From Verrucomicrobiota bacterium (GTDB taxonomy: Bacteria; Verrucomicrobiota; Kiritimatiellia; CAIQIC01): a DNA stretch of 64,000 nucleotides. The translations under genes and the position numbers were made by a program. The stretch spans positions 1-64,000 of the forward strand of contig SCQF01000053.1 in assembly GCA_004321905.1 (NCBI GenBank), in the 5' to 3' direction. Numbering within the stretch: the stretch's first letter is position 1; every line of letters begins with the position of its first letter. The notes under the pieces are model-generated. The model was not told where the DNA came from and did no database searches. It saw only the letters and a list, made by a program, of their open reading frames with translations. This document shows, piece by piece, positions 10,122 through 20,529 of this stretch.

Positions 10122-11073
10122 GCAACCCACCATGCAAGGCGCTTTTCGGCTCTTCCGCGTCGCCGGCATCACGGTGTTTCTGCACTGGTCGTGGTTCGTG
10201 GTGGCGATCATCGAATTCCAGCAGCGCGCCCAGCGTTACACCTCGCCGCTATGGAATGCGCTGGAATATCTCGCGCTTTTTGGCCTCGTGCTGCTGCACG
10301 AATTCGGTCATGCGCTGGCCTGTCGGCAGGTGGGCGGACAAGCCGAACGTATTTTGCTATGGCCGTTGGGTGGCGTGGCCTTCGTCAGTCCGCCGCAGCG
10401 TCCGGGCGCGATGCTCTGGAGTATCGCCGCCGGCCCGCTGGTGAACGTGATTTTGGTGCCGGTATTCTTGGCGCTGGGTCTGGCTTTGCACACGGTAGGT
10501 GCTGGAACCAACGTGCTTAGATTGATCCATGATCTTGCGATCATCAACATTGTCCTGCTGGTTTTTAATCTGCTACCCATCTATCCACTCGACGGTGGCC
10601 AGATTGTCCGGTCGCTGCTGTGGTTTGTGTTTGGCCGGGCCACTAGCCTGCTCGTCGCCTCGATTATCGGCTTCGTCGGGGTGGGGGCGATTGTACTGCT
10701 GGCGGTACTCGCACACTCGATTTGGTTTGGAGTGCTGGCTGTTTTCATTCTGCTGAGCTGTTGGCGTGGTCTGCGCCAAGCGTTGGCGTTGGCGCGCCTC
10801 GACAAAATTCCGCGGCGGCCCGGTTTTACCTGTGCCAACTGCGGAGCCGCACCGTTCATCGGCAATTATTGGCTATGCAACCACTGCCAAACGCCGTTCG
10901 ATACCTTTGCCACGCAAGCGGTTTGCCCGAAGTGTCAGGCCGCGTTCGACACCACCCGTTGCCCGGAGTGCGGTGTCGCGCATCCCTTGAGTGACTGGTT
11001 TCGCGCGCCGCCGCCACTGCCCACCATGCCGCCCGTTCACACTGCACCATCCGCGGCTCCCAAAGAAAGTTGA
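10114..11073 (+). CDS. M50 site-2-protease-like metalloprotease with C-terminal zinc ribbons
   Basis: LLHEFGHALACR (HExxH) and NLLPIYPLDGGQI; CANCGAAP, CNHC, CPKCQ, CPECG; 8-nt overlap with the ABC-F gene. Confidence 0.85.
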   Translation: MNEQPTMQGAFRLFRVAGITVFLHWSWFVVAIIEFQQRAQRYTSPLWNALEYLALFGLVLLHEFGHALACRQVGGQAERILLWPLGGVAFVSPPQRPGAMLWSIAAGPLVNVILVPVFLALGLALHTVGAGTNVLRLIHDLAIINIVLLVFNLLPIYPLDGGQIVRSLLWFVFGRATSLLVASIIGFVGVGAIVLLAVLAHSIWFGVLAVFILLSCWRGLRQALALARLDKIPRRPGFTCANCGAAPFIGNYWLCNHCQTPFDTFATQAVCPKCQAAFDTTRCPECGVAHPLSDWFRAPPPLPTMPPVHTAPSAAPKES

Positions 11074-11246
11074 TAATAAAGTTTGCTATCGGGGCCCGAT
11101 GGCGTAGAGTCCGCGCGCTAGCCAAGAAGATCAGCGCAGTTGGTATGGTAGATTGTCGACGATCCTAGTGCTCGGTGACGATCCGAAACCTGAACGAGTC
11201 GGGAACGGCCACTGGGTAGTCCTCCCTCTAGCGGAAAGTAAAACAA

Positions 11247-11546
11247 ATGGGTACGAAACTATACGTCGGCAACCTGTCGTTCAACACGTCGGACACCGAC
11301 ATCAAAAACCTGTTCGCACAGGCCGGCACAGTGGTTAGCTGTGACGTGATCCTCGACAAGTTCACCAGCAAGTCCCGTGGTTTCGGGTTTGTGGAAATGT
11401 CCACAAACGAAGAAGCGGCCAAGGCGATTGCTGACTTCAACGGCAAGGACCTTGATGGTCGCGCCTTGACGGTCAACGAAGCCAAGCCCCGCGAAGAACA
11501 CCCTCGTGGCAACTTCGGTGGTGGCGATCGCGGCGGCCGGTACTAA
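11247..11546 (+). CDS. RRM-domain RNA-binding protein
   Basis: KLYVGNLSFN (RNP2) and SRGFGFVEM (RNP1), Gly-rich tail. Confidence 0.93.
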   Translation: MGTKLYVGNLSFNTSDTDIKNLFAQAGTVVSCDVILDKFTSKSRGFGFVEMSTNEEAAKAIADFNGKDLDGRALTVNEAKPREEHPRGNFGGGDRGGRY

Positions 11547-11572
11547 GCCGGCTGGTCCAGATCGTATTAAAG

Positions 11573-11607
11573 ACGAGCGTTCCCGCAAGGGGGCGCTCGT
11601 TTTTTTA
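11573..11607 (+). terminator. Rho-independent terminator after the RRM gene
   Basis: acgagcgttcccgcaagggggcgctcgt followed by T7. Confidence 0.85.
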
Positions 11608-11619
11608 TGCGCGGATGCG

Positions 11620-11670
11620 AGTTTCGTACATTGGAAAAATCGTGCGGGTGAGTTTCCAAAGCTTGGAAGT
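11620..11670. repeat. 19-bp palindrome pair, degenerate (period 32)
   Basis: agtttcgtacattggaaaa and gtttccaaagcttggaagt. Confidence 0.6.
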
Positions 11671-11741
11671 GTCGCATCGCTGCTTGCTTTTCCGCCGGCA
11701 ATTTCTACACTTCCCCGGCATTTTTGAAAGCGAGCACTGTC

Positions 11742-14402
11742 ATGGCGGAATTGCCCAAACATTACGACCCGAAGGCGATCGAAGAGAAGTGGTACACCTG
11801 GTGGCTGGAACACAACTCGTTCCACAGCGACGCGAGCCGCGGCGGCGCGCCCTATTGCATCGTCATCCCGCCGCCGAACGTCACCGGCATTTTGCACATG
11901 GGCCATGCGCTCAACAACACAATTCAGGATGTGCTGACGCGCTGGCAGCGGATGTGCGGGCGCAACGCGGTCTGGGTGCCGGGCACGGATCACGCGGGCA
12001 TCGCGACGCAAAACGTGGTCGAGCGCGCGCTGAAAAAAGAGGGCCAAGGCCGGCGCGATCTCGGACGCGAAAAATTTGTCGAGCGCGTGTGGCAGTGGCG
12101 GCAGGAATATGGCGGTACGATCATCCGTCAGCTCAAGAAGCTCGGTTCGTCGTGCGACTGGCAGCGCGAACATTTCACGATGGATGCGGACTTAAGCGAC
12201 GCCGTGGCCGAGGTGTTCGTCCGGCTCTATAACAAAGGGCTGATCTATCGCGGCAAGTACATCATCAACTGGTGCCCGCGCTGCCAGACCGCGCTTTCCG
12301 ACGAGGAGAGCGAGCACAAGGACACCGCCGGCAAGCTCTATCACCTGCGCTATCCGGTCAGCGGTGTGCCGGGCCGCACGCACGTGGTCGTGGCGACGAC
12401 GCGGCCGGAGACGATGCTGGGCGATACGGCGGTGGCGGTGCATCCCAACGACGACCGCTATCGCGATTTGCGCGCCGGCGGCAAAGTGACGCTGCCGCTC
12501 TTGAACCGCGAACTGAAGGTGATCGCCGACGATTACGTGGATCCGAAATTCGGTACCGGCGTTGTCAAAGTCACGCCCGCGCACGATCCGAACGACTTCG
12601 CGATGGGTCAGCGGCACAGCCTGCCTTCGATTGACGTGATGACCGACGACGGGCAGATGGGGTCAGAGGCCGGGCCCTATGCCGGGATGGATCGTTTCGC
12701 CTGCCGCAAAAAGATTCTCGCGGACTTGGCGGCGGCAGGGTTGATCGAGAAGATCGAAGATCACCAGCACGCGGTGGGCCACTGCTATCGTTGCCACACG
12801 GTGGTCGAGCCGCGTCTTTCGCCGCAGTGGTTCGTGCGGATGAAGCCGCTCGCCGCGCCCGCGCTCACTGCGGTCGTGGAAGGCCGCATCAAGTTCACAC
12901 CCGACCGCTGGACGAAAGTTTATACCGAGTGGATGGAGAACATCCGCGACTGGTGTATCTCGCGCCAGATATGGTGGGGCCATCGCATCCCGGTTTTTTA
13001 TTGCGACGCCTGCGGTCATCAGTGGGCGGCGAAGGGGCAACCGAAAACGTGCGCCAAGTGTGACGCAGCGAACATCCGGCAGGACGAGGACGTGCTCGAC
13101 ACCTGGTTCTCATCGTGGCTCTGGCCGTTTAGCGTCTTCGGCTGGCCACAGCAAAATGCCGACCTGAAATTCTATTACCCGACGCACACACTCGTCACCG
13201 CGTCGGAGATTTTGTTCTTCTGGGTCGCACGCATGGTCATGGCCGGCTGCGAGTTCATGGGCGGTATCCCGTTCCGCGAGGTCTATATCCACGGCACCGT
13301 CCGCGACGATGTGGGGCGCAAAATGTCCAAGAGCCTCGGGAACTCGATTGACCCGGTGCAGATCATCGAAAAGTACAGCGCCGATGCGCTCCGCTTCAGC
13401 CTGATCATGCTCACGGCGACGGGTCAGGACGTCTATGTCAACGAAGAGAAATTCGAGATTGGCCGCAACTTCGGCACGAAAATCTGGAACGCCGCGCGCT
13501 TCATGCAGATGCAGGCAGCCGGCAGCACCGGCGAACTCTGGACGCCAGCGAGTGCTGCGCCGCTGAGCTCCGACGACCAGCACATTCTCGCCAAGCTCAA
13601 CGAGTGCATTGCCGCGTGCGACGACAACCTTGCGAAGTTCCGCTTCAACGACTACGCGAAGACCATCTACGAATTCATGTGGCACCAGTTCTGCGACTGG
13701 TACGTGGAATATTCCAAGCAGGTTTTCTACAGCGACGATGCAGCGCGCAAGGCGACCGTGCTCGGCGTGATGCACCACTGCCTTTCCAGCGCGTTGAGGC
13801 TGCTCCATCCGCTGATGCCGTTCCTGACCGAGGAACTCTGGCGTGGCATGGGCTACAACACCGCGAGCGAAACCATTCTCACCGCGCCGTGGCCCAAGGC
13901 GGCAACGACGGCGTTGTGGGATGCGGCGGTCGTCGCGCACGTCGAGGCGCGGCACGAGTTGATCGGTCTCGGCCGCACGCTGCGTGCCGATAACGGCATC
14001 GCGCCGGGCCAGAAGGTGGACTTTGTCATCAAACCGGTCAGCGCAGCTGTGGTGCCGCGACTCGAAGCCGACCGTGTCAATGTGATGACGCTGCTCAAGG
14101 CGGGCAACCTGACGGTGGATGCGGCCTTTGCGCCCACACAGGCGATGCCGAGCACGCTCACGCCGCTGGGGACGCTTTATATGTCGCTTGGTGTAGTGGA
14201 TGTGGCGGCAGAACATGAGAAATTGACCAAGCAACTCGCCGAGGTGGATCGCAACCTCGCCGGCGTACAGGCCAAGCTCAGCAACGAGAACTTCGTCGGC
14301 CGCGCGCCGGCGGCGGTGGTCGAGACCCAGCGCAAACTACTGGCTGAGTTGACTGAAAAACGCACCAAACTGGCGCATTTGATGGAGCTGCTGCAGGGGT
14401 AG
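11742..14402 (+). CDS. valS: valyl-tRNA synthetase
   Basis: PPPNVTGILHMGHAL (HIGH), GRKMSKSLGN (KMSKS), C-terminal coiled coil. Confidence 0.97.
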   Translation: MAELPKHYDPKAIEEKWYTWWLEHNSFHSDASRGGAPYCIVIPPPNVTGILHMGHALNNTIQDVLTRWQRMCGRNAVWVPGTDHAGIATQNVVERALKKEGQGRRDLGREKFVERVWQWRQEYGGTIIRQLKKLGSSCDWQREHFTMDADLSDAVAEVFVRLYNKGLIYRGKYIINWCPRCQTALSDEESEHKDTAGKLYHLRYPVSGVPGRTHVVVATTRPETMLGDTAVAVHPNDDRYRDLRAGGKVTLPLLNRELKVIADDYVDPKFGTGVVKVTPAHDPNDFAMGQRHSLPSIDVMTDDGQMGSEAGPYAGMDRFACRKKILADLAAAGLIEKIEDHQHAVGHCYRCHTVVEPRLSPQWFVRMKPLAAPALTAVVEGRIKFTPDRWTKVYTEWMENIRDWCISRQIWWGHRIPVFYCDACGHQWAAKGQPKTCAKCDAANIRQDEDVLDTWFSSWLWPFSVFGWPQQNADLKFYYPTHTLVTASEILFFWVARMVMAGCEFMGGIPFREVYIHGTVRDDVGRKMSKSLGNSIDPVQIIEKYSADALRFSLIMLTATGQDVYVNEEKFEIGRNFGTKIWNAARFMQMQAAGSTGELWTPASAAPLSSDDQHILAKLNECIAACDDNLAKFRFNDYAKTIYEFMWHQFCDWYVEYSKQVFYSDDAARKATVLGVMHHCLSSALRLLHPLMPFLTEELWRGMGYNTASETILTAPWPKAATTALWDAAVVAHVEARHELIGLGRTLRADNGIAPGQKVDFVIKPVSAAVVPRLEADRVNVMTLLKAGNLTVDAAFAPTQAMPSTLTPLGTLYMSLGVVDVAAEHEKLTKQLAEVDRNLAGVQAKLSNENFVGRAPAAVVETQRKLLAELTEKRTKLAHLMELLQG

Positions 14403-14403
14403 A

Positions 14404-14422
14404 GTTTCCAAGGCTTGGAAAA
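14404..14422. repeat. 19-bp palindrome between convergent genes
   Basis: gtttccaaggcttggaaaa, 1 nt after the valS stop. Confidence 0.85.
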
Positions 14423-14430
14423 CAAGACGA

Positions 14431-15942
14431 TCAGAGACCGATGTGTCCGAACCAGAGCAGTCGTACGCTGGCATTAGTGCCGGAGCGCTCGTAGCCCAGC
14501 ACGCCTTTGAGCAGATTCCATTCGCTCGCACCATGATGATCGTGGCTCCAGTCCACCAGCGGGAAAAGGGAGAAACGACTGCTTTCCGTGCCACGGCGCT
14601 GACGCCGCACGAGCCCCCAGAGCAGTTCATCGTCGCTGTTCGTGCCGGCGGTGGTGTGCGTGTAAAGCGTCCAGAACGGCGCGTATTCGCGTTCGATCGG
14701 TGCGGAGTGGCGCATCGGCCAGAGCATCAGCGTGCGGAAACGCGATTGGTCGCCGAAGCGTTCGTAGGCGCAGAGCGGCCAGAGGTGCCAGTAGCGGGCG
14801 ACGCAGTTGGTGGCGGGCGCCGTACTGGCGGTGGGTTGCTGCGTCGGCGGTTGCGCGGCCTTCCGCCAGGCGCTCTCGCTGAACCATAGCGGTGCGAAGG
14901 TGTAGCGATCCACGGTTTCGCCGGTGCGGTCGAGATGCCGCCACCAACCCAGCGGCCAGAGATAAAAGCCGCCGTGAATGTGACCGTAATTTTTATAGCC
15001 CCAGAGCGGCCAGACATAGAACTTCTCGATATCGCCGGACGCCCATTGGATGACCGGCCACGGCGTGTAACCCATCTTTTTCTTGGCACTCGTGCCGTAT
15101 TTGAAAAACGGCGGCAACAGCATCCACGATTCCTGATTCTCAAGTTTCATGTGACCCCACAGGGGCAGCACGAGATAACCATAGCCGCTGGAGCCGGGAT
15201 GTTGATAGCTGGCCCAGGTGACGAAGGGCCACAAGCAGAAACGCTTGTCGAATTGGTCGTGCCGGATATTCCAACCGTAGAGCGGCCAGACGCGGAACCG
15301 GTCATTCTTCGCGTTGTTCTCACGACAGAAAACCGGCCAGAGCACGTGATAGCTGTTTTCATCATTCAGGCGACTGTGGATGTACAGCGGCCAGAGCACA
15401 AAATTGGCTTCGTCCTGAAACAGAAATTCGTGAAGCGAACCGCCCAGCGGGAAAAAGGCCGCGTAGTTTGTGCCGTGGGCGTCACGGCCTTGGAACCAAA
15501 ACGGGAAACACCACCAGTGCCAGCGCGAGTTGGAATTTGTCTTGTCAAAATCGGTATAGAAGGAGGTCAGGACGCGCCGGCCATGATTGTTTTGGAAGTC
15601 CCATGAAAATTCGATGGGCCAGAGCAATTCGCTGGCGCTTTTTTCATCGGTCTCGGCGGCGGTGCTGTAAAACGGGCGCACCGCCCAGAGGTTGAGCTTG
15701 TTCGTATCGGCGGCGTGTTCATAAATCGGCCCCAGCACCTTGAGGTGCGTACTACCCGCCGGATCGCGCAACCGACTGGCGACCGGACCCCAATCGAAAT
15801 CTGTTTTGATCGGCGTGGCGCAGCCGGCAAAAAGCGTCAAAAAAGCCAGCGCCAGGGTGGGGCGCACAGACTTTTCCAAGTCTTGGAAAAGCGCTGCGCT
15901 GCTTTTTCCAGGCCTTGGAAAACGAAAGATCAGGCGATGCAT
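14431..15942 (-). CDS. lipoprotein with repeated W-P-L/aromatic motifs
   Basis: [16 protein letters not shown] lipobox; about ten LWPL/VWPLYG/LWPF/PWPV repeats; true start probably downstream of the palindromes at 15872-15922. Confidence 0.7.
   Translation of the reverse strand: MHRLIFRFPRPGKSSAALFQDLEKSVRPTLALAFLTLFAGCATPIKTDFDWGPVASRLRDPAGSTHLKVLGPIYEHAADTNKLNLWAVRPFYSTAAETDEKSASELLWPIEFSWDFQNNHGRRVLTSFYTDFDKTNSNSRWHWWCFPFWFQGRDAHGTNYAAFFPLGGSLHEFLFQDEANFVLWPLYIHSRLNDENSYHVLWPVFCRENNAKNDRFRVWPLYGWNIRHDQFDKRFCLWPFVTWASYQHPGSSGYGYLVLPLWGHMKLENQESWMLLPPFFKYGTSAKKKMGYTPWPVIQWASGDIEKFYVWPLWGYKNYGHIHGGFYLWPLGWWRHLDRTGETVDRYTFAPLWFSESAWRKAAQPPTQQPTASTAPATNCVARYWHLWPLCAYERFGDQSRFRTLMLWPMRHSAPIEREYAPFWTLYTHTTAGTNSDDELLWGLVRRQRRGTESSRFSLFPLVDWSHDHHGASEWNLLKGVLGYERSGTNASVRLLWFGHIGL
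15872..15922. repeat. 19-bp palindrome pair (period 32)
   Basis: ttttccaagtcttggaaaa (15872) and ttttccaggccttggaaaa (15904). Confidence 0.9.
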
Positions 15943-17288
15943 TTTTTCACCACATCAGCCAGCATTTGCGTCAGACGGTTGGTCATTTCCGCGGTCGGGC
16001 CTTCGACCATTACGCGGCACATGGCTTGCGTGCCGGAATAGCGGATCAGGACGCGACCGTTTTCGCCCAACTCGGCCTCGGCGGCTTGAATCGCCTTTTG
16101 CAAGGCCGGCAATTCTTCCAGCGGCGGTTTTTGCTTCACCGTGACGTTGATAATTTTTTGCGGCGCGAGCGCCATGATTCCGGCCAGTTCCGAAAGCGGC
16201 TTTTGTGCGGCGCATTTCGCGGCAAGTAATTGCAAGGCGGAAATGATGCCATCGCCCGTGGTGTGGTGGTCGAGGAAGATCATATGGCCGGACGCCTCGC
16301 CGCCGAGCACCGCGCCGCGCGCTTTCATCATTTCCAGGACATAGCGGTCGCCGACCGGCGCTACGCCGACCCCGATCTGACGCTCGCGCATCGCTTTATG
16401 GAAACCGAAATTGCTCATCACCGTGCCGATCACGAGATTGTTTTTCAGCAGTCCGCGCTGCTTTAGTTCCTGCGCGCAGATGGCCAGAATATGATCGCCG
16501 CTAAGCTCCTGGCCCTTCTCATCCAAAGCAATCAACCGATCACCATCGCCATCAAACGCGAGGCCCAAGTCGGCTTTTTCGGCCAAGACGCGAGCACGCA
16601 AATCCTCGGTATGCTGGGAACCACAGTGGTCATTGATGTTCATGCCGTTGGGTTCGTTGTGGATGGGGATAATATCCGCGCCCAGCTCCGACAAGATGAT
16701 CGGCGCGACCTTGTAGGTGGCGCCGTTGGCGCAGTCGAGGACGATCTTCAGGCCGTTGAGCGTCAACTCTTCCGGGAAGGTGTTTTTGCAAAAAACGATG
16801 TAACGGCCGAGCGCATCATCAATGCGCATCGCCTTGCCAATTTCATGGGCGGTGGGCCGAATATCGCGGATGTGGCCGGAGGTGATCAGTTCTTCGATTT
16901 CGTCTTCTTCGGCATCCGGCAGTTTGTAGCCCGTGCGCGAAAAAATTTTGATGCCGTTGTCCTGATAAGGATTGTGCGAAGCGCTGATGACCAGCCCGGC
17001 GTCGGCGCGCATGGAGTGAGTGATGAACGCGATACCCGGCGTCGGCATCGGACCGACGAGGAAGACGTTGACGCCCATCGAACAGATACCGGCGGTCAGT
17101 GCGCTCTCAATCATGTAGCCGCTCAGGCGCGTGTCTTTGCCGATGACGATGCGGTGCTTGTATTTCCCGCGGTCATGTCGCTTGCAGACATAGGCCGTCG
17201 CACGCCCGATTTGCAGGGCCATCTCCGCAGTCATCGGTTCGATGTTCGCTACGCCACGTACGCCATCGGTTCCAAATAATCTCGCCAT
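15930..17288 (-). CDS. glmM: phosphoglucosamine mutase
   Basis: [58 protein letters not shown]. Confidence 0.96.
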   Translation of the reverse strand: MARLFGTDGVRGVANIEPMTAEMALQIGRATAYVCKRHDRGKYKHRIVIGKDTRLSGYMIESALTAGICSMGVNVFLVGPMPTPGIAFITHSMRADAGLVISASHNPYQDNGIKIFSRTGYKLPDAEEDEIEELITSGHIRDIRPTAHEIGKAMRIDDALGRYIVFCKNTFPEELTLNGLKIVLDCANGATYKVAPIILSELGADIIPIHNEPNGMNINDHCGSQHTEDLRARVLAEKADLGLAFDGDGDRLIALDEKGQELSGDHILAICAQELKQRGLLKNNLVIGTVMSNFGFHKAMRERQIGVGVAPVGDRYVLEMMKARGAVLGGEASGHMIFLDHHTTGDGIISALQLLAAKCAAQKPLSELAGIMALAPQKIINVTVKQKPPLEELPALQKAIQAAEAELGENGRVLIRYSGTQAMCRVMVEGPTAEMTNRLTQMLADVVKKCIA

Positions 17289-17306
17289 GCTTGGCCCTTT
17301 CTTCCG

Positions 17307-18512
17307 TCACCACAGGTTCATGGTTGCCTGTACGATTTTTTGCAGCCACGCGGTCCCGGCCTTTTTTGCCGCCGGACTCAGCGCGCGCACGGTTTCAAGG
17401 TAGGAACCGGCGTTGATCGCGCCCACATCCATCAAGAGCACATCGCGCTCGACCGCGCCTAAATTTTCCGGCACCGCCTGTTTGAGCACGGCTTCCATCG
17501 TTGGCCAGGCGTGCCGTAGTTTTTCCTGTTCGGCAAGCCACGGTGCGTCGGCCGATTCATTCTGCCGCGCCAGTTCGATTGAACGCGGCATTCGTCCGGC
17601 CAACTCCTTGAGCCGCTTGATCCGCTCTTCCAGCGCCATCCGCAATTGTTCTTGCGCGCCGGCATAGCACGCCGCGTCCCAGGTATCTTCGCTCATGACC
17701 GGCTGCCGTACATATTGATACCATTGATGCAAGGCCCGGAGATTGCCGAGATATTGCAGGTTGTTCCGTACGATCCGTTCCACGCTCCGAAACGCACCCG
17801 CCGTAAACGGCTTGGAAGTACCGGTCGGACGCGGGGTGGGTTGCAGCAACAAGCCATCGCCCGGCGCATCTTCGCGCCAGATCAAACCTGCCGGTACGAC
17901 GCAGCCGAAGCCGATGTGACACGGCCCGACCAAACCGCCTTGCCCGCCGAGAAAAATCGCCGGCTGATCCAGCATCACGCCGCGCGGCACATCGCCGAGC
18001 AGCGAGGCCGTCGCCTTGTCCTGATGCGGTGTGTAGTTGAAGTGAATGTATGACGAACCGACTTCGCTGTGGTTCTTGCGATCCGTGCCGCCCGCCATCA
18101 GCACATCGCAAAAATTGATTAAACTGCCCAGCGTGACGAATGGGAGCAAAATGGTTTGCTTGAGGCCAACCGCGTGGGCGCCGTTCGCTTCTTCCTCCAG
18201 CAGCGTACCGGGCCGAATATGCGCGCCGCTGCCCATGTTCGCGCCATCCAAAAAAGTCGCCCCGGAAAAACAACCGCCTTTGAGCGCCACGTTGTGACCG
18301 AGCTGGCAGTTCTCCACCGTCACCGGCGCCTCCGCGCCCAGGACGCACCCCGGCCCGATGGAGGTGCTCGCGCCGAGCACTTGGCAGCCGGTATGCACGA
18401 TCACACCCGGCGCGATGCGCTCAGGCCGTACCTCGGCGGCGATCTCGACGGTTTCCGGTCGTGGGATCACCACGCCCCGTTCCAGCAACGCGTGAACTTG
18501 TTTGGTGTCCAT
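17307..18512 (-). CDS. left-handed beta-helix (hexapeptide-repeat) protein, nucleotidyltransferase-like
   Basis: IAPGVIVHTGCQVLGASTSIGPGCVLG...; start from MDTKQVHALL. Confidence 0.7.
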   Translation of the reverse strand: MDTKQVHALLERGVVIPRPETVEIAAEVRPERIAPGVIVHTGCQVLGASTSIGPGCVLGAEAPVTVENCQLGHNVALKGGCFSGATFLDGANMGSGAHIRPGTLLEEEANGAHAVGLKQTILLPFVTLGSLINFCDVLMAGGTDRKNHSEVGSSYIHFNYTPHQDKATASLLGDVPRGVMLDQPAIFLGGQGGLVGPCHIGFGCVVPAGLIWREDAPGDGLLLQPTPRPTGTSKPFTAGAFRSVERIVRNNLQYLGNLRALHQWYQYVRQPVMSEDTWDAACYAGAQEQLRMALEERIKRLKELAGRMPRSIELARQNESADAPWLAEQEKLRHAWPTMEAVLKQAVPENLGAVERDVLLMDVGAINAGSYLETVRALSPAAKKAGTAWLQKIVQATMNLW

Positions 18513-18597
18513 AGCATTTCTCCGCGACGCCGTGATGCTGCCAGAAGCTGGAGAAAAATTCACGCCCGAAATAGCTACAGCCGCCGGCGGGGGGACT

Positions 18598-18647
18598 TTT
18601 TCCAAGGCTTGGAAAACGGGGCGTCTGTTTTTCCAAACCCTGGAAAA
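18598..18647. repeat. 19-bp palindrome pair (period 31)
   Basis: ttttccaaggcttggaaaa (18598) and ttttccaaaccctggaaaa (18629). Confidence 0.9.
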
Positions 18648-18845
18648 TCATTTATGCAGCAGCACGCCGATGACGACGCCGATGGAGAGAAACAGCAAAA
18701 AGGCCAGCGATTTGAGCATCTTGACTGTGGTCACCAGCAGCTCAATGGAAATGTTGCGGTCAATGATGGTATCGCGGGTGTTGTAGACCAGCACCAAGGC
18801 ACACAAACCAATGAGAACCAACGCAAAGGTCAATTTTTTGCTCAT
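18648..18845 (-). CDS. small two-TM membrane protein (LapA-like)
   Basis: 65 aa, two hydrophobic helices. Confidence 0.65.
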   Translation of the reverse strand: MSKKLTFALVLIGLCALVLVYNTRDTIIDRNISIELLVTTVKMLKSLAFLLFLSIGVVIGVLLHK

Positions 18846-18901
18846 AGGTGACTCCGTAGGAAGAGATGAAACTGCTTTATCGCGGGCGTGTCAAGCTGCC
18901 A

Positions 18902-20497
18902 TCAGGTTTTGAGTTGTAGGCGTGTGTCGCGGGGCGGGTGGGCCTCGTCAGCCAGCGGGTAATCCCGTGTGTAGTGCAGGCCGCGGCTTTCCTGCCGTTG
19001 CAAGGCGGAGCGGATGACAAGCGCGGCGACGTCGGCGATATTGCGCAATTCCAGCAAATCGCTATAGATTCGGTAACTGCGGAAATATTGCTCGACCTCT
19101 TTGCGCATCAACTCGACGCGCGCCAAGGCACGTTCGAGGCGCGAGGTTGTGCGAACAATGCCGACATAATCCCACATCGTGGCGCGAATATCGTCCCAAT
19201 TGTGCGAGACCACGACGCCTTCATCACTGGTGGCCGTGCCGCCCGCGCGCCATGTCGGCAGGGCCGGACGCGCGTTGTTGTCCGCCAATGCATCCTGGGC
19301 TAAAATTGCCTCGCCAGTGGCATGGCCGCAGACCAGCGCCTCGAGCAGCGAATTGCTGGCCAGCCGGTTAGCGCCGTGCAAACCGGTGCAGGCGACTTCG
19401 CCGCACGCGTAAAGGCCGGACAGATCGGTGCGGCCATCCACGCCGGCGGCGACACCACCACAGAAAAAATGAACGGCGGGTACGACGGGCAAGGGCTCGC
19501 GTGCCATGTTGAACCCGAATTCGAGACAGCGTTGATAAATATTAGGAAAGCGTTGACGCAGAAACTTCGCGGAGCGCTGGGTAATATCCAGCAGCACACA
19601 ATCATCGCCACGCGTTTTCATTTCGCGGTCAATGGCGCGCGCGACAATATCACGCGGTGCGAGCGAGCCGCGCGGATCATAGCGTTCCATGAACGACGCG
19701 CCGTCGCGGGTTTTGAGCACACCACCTTCGCCGCGTACGGCCTCGCTGATGAGAAAACTTTTGGCCGCCGGATGATAGAGACAGGTCGGATGGAACTGAA
19801 CAAACTCCATGTTCAGGATCGGCAGTCCGGCGCGCCAGGCCATGGCGACGCCATCACCGGTGGCGATATCCGGGTTGCTCGTGTAGAGATAGACCTTGCC
19901 CGCGCCGCCGGTGGCGAGCACGGTGGCCTTGGCGCGCACGCCGAGCAATTCGCCGGTGGCGCGATCGAGAAACCATGCGCCGGGACAACGACGATCGGCA
20001 CCTGTACCGATGACGGCCAAATCCACGGCCATGAGATCAGACCGCAGCGCGATCCGGGGTTGTTCGGCACAGCGCTGCAGCAGGACGCGAATCACTTCCT
20101 GTCCGGTGAAGTCGCCGGCATGCAACACGCGGCGATGAGTGTGGCCGCCTTCCTGGCCGAGGTCATATTCGTCCCACTGGCCTTCACGCCGCTCAAAAGC
20201 CAGGCCAAGTTTTTCGAGTTCACGAATGAGGGGCGGCCCGGCCGTAACGATGGCTGCGACCACATCACGATGACACAAGCCCGCGCCGGCTACGAGGGTG
20301 TCTTGGATGTGACGCGCAAAAGTGTCTTCCGGATCCATGACGCAGGCAATACCGCCTTGCGCGTAACTGGTATTGCTCTCGGTCATTTCCTTCTTCATGG
20401 CGACCAGCACCCGTCCACGGGTGCTGAGTTTGAGCGCCGCCGTCAAGCCGGCGAGGCCACCGCCAATGACGAGAAAATCTGTATCCAGAATTTGCAT
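18902..20497 (-). CDS. nadB: L-aspartate oxidase
   Basis: DFLVIGGGLAGLTAAL FAD motif, SYAQGGIACV, GEVACTGLHGANRLASNSLLEALV. Confidence 0.95.
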   Translation of the reverse strand: MQILDTDFLVIGGGLAGLTAALKLSTRGRVLVAMKKEMTESNTSYAQGGIACVMDPEDTFARHIQDTLVAGAGLCHRDVVAAIVTAGPPLIRELEKLGLAFERREGQWDEYDLGQEGGHTHRRVLHAGDFTGQEVIRVLLQRCAEQPRIALRSDLMAVDLAVIGTGADRRCPGAWFLDRATGELLGVRAKATVLATGGAGKVYLYTSNPDIATGDGVAMAWRAGLPILNMEFVQFHPTCLYHPAAKSFLISEAVRGEGGVLKTRDGASFMERYDPRGSLAPRDIVARAIDREMKTRGDDCVLLDITQRSAKFLRQRFPNIYQRCLEFGFNMAREPLPVVPAVHFFCGGVAAGVDGRTDLSGLYACGEVACTGLHGANRLASNSLLEALVCGHATGEAILAQDALADNNARPALPTWRAGGTATSDEGVVVSHNWDDIRATMWDYVGIVRTTSRLERALARVELMRKEVEQYFRSYRIYSDLLELRNIADVAALVIRSALQRQESRGLHYTRDYPLADEAHPPRDTRLQLKT

Positions 20498-20529
20498 GGG
20501 GGAAGCTTTGGGCTGTCAGCAGTCAGCTT

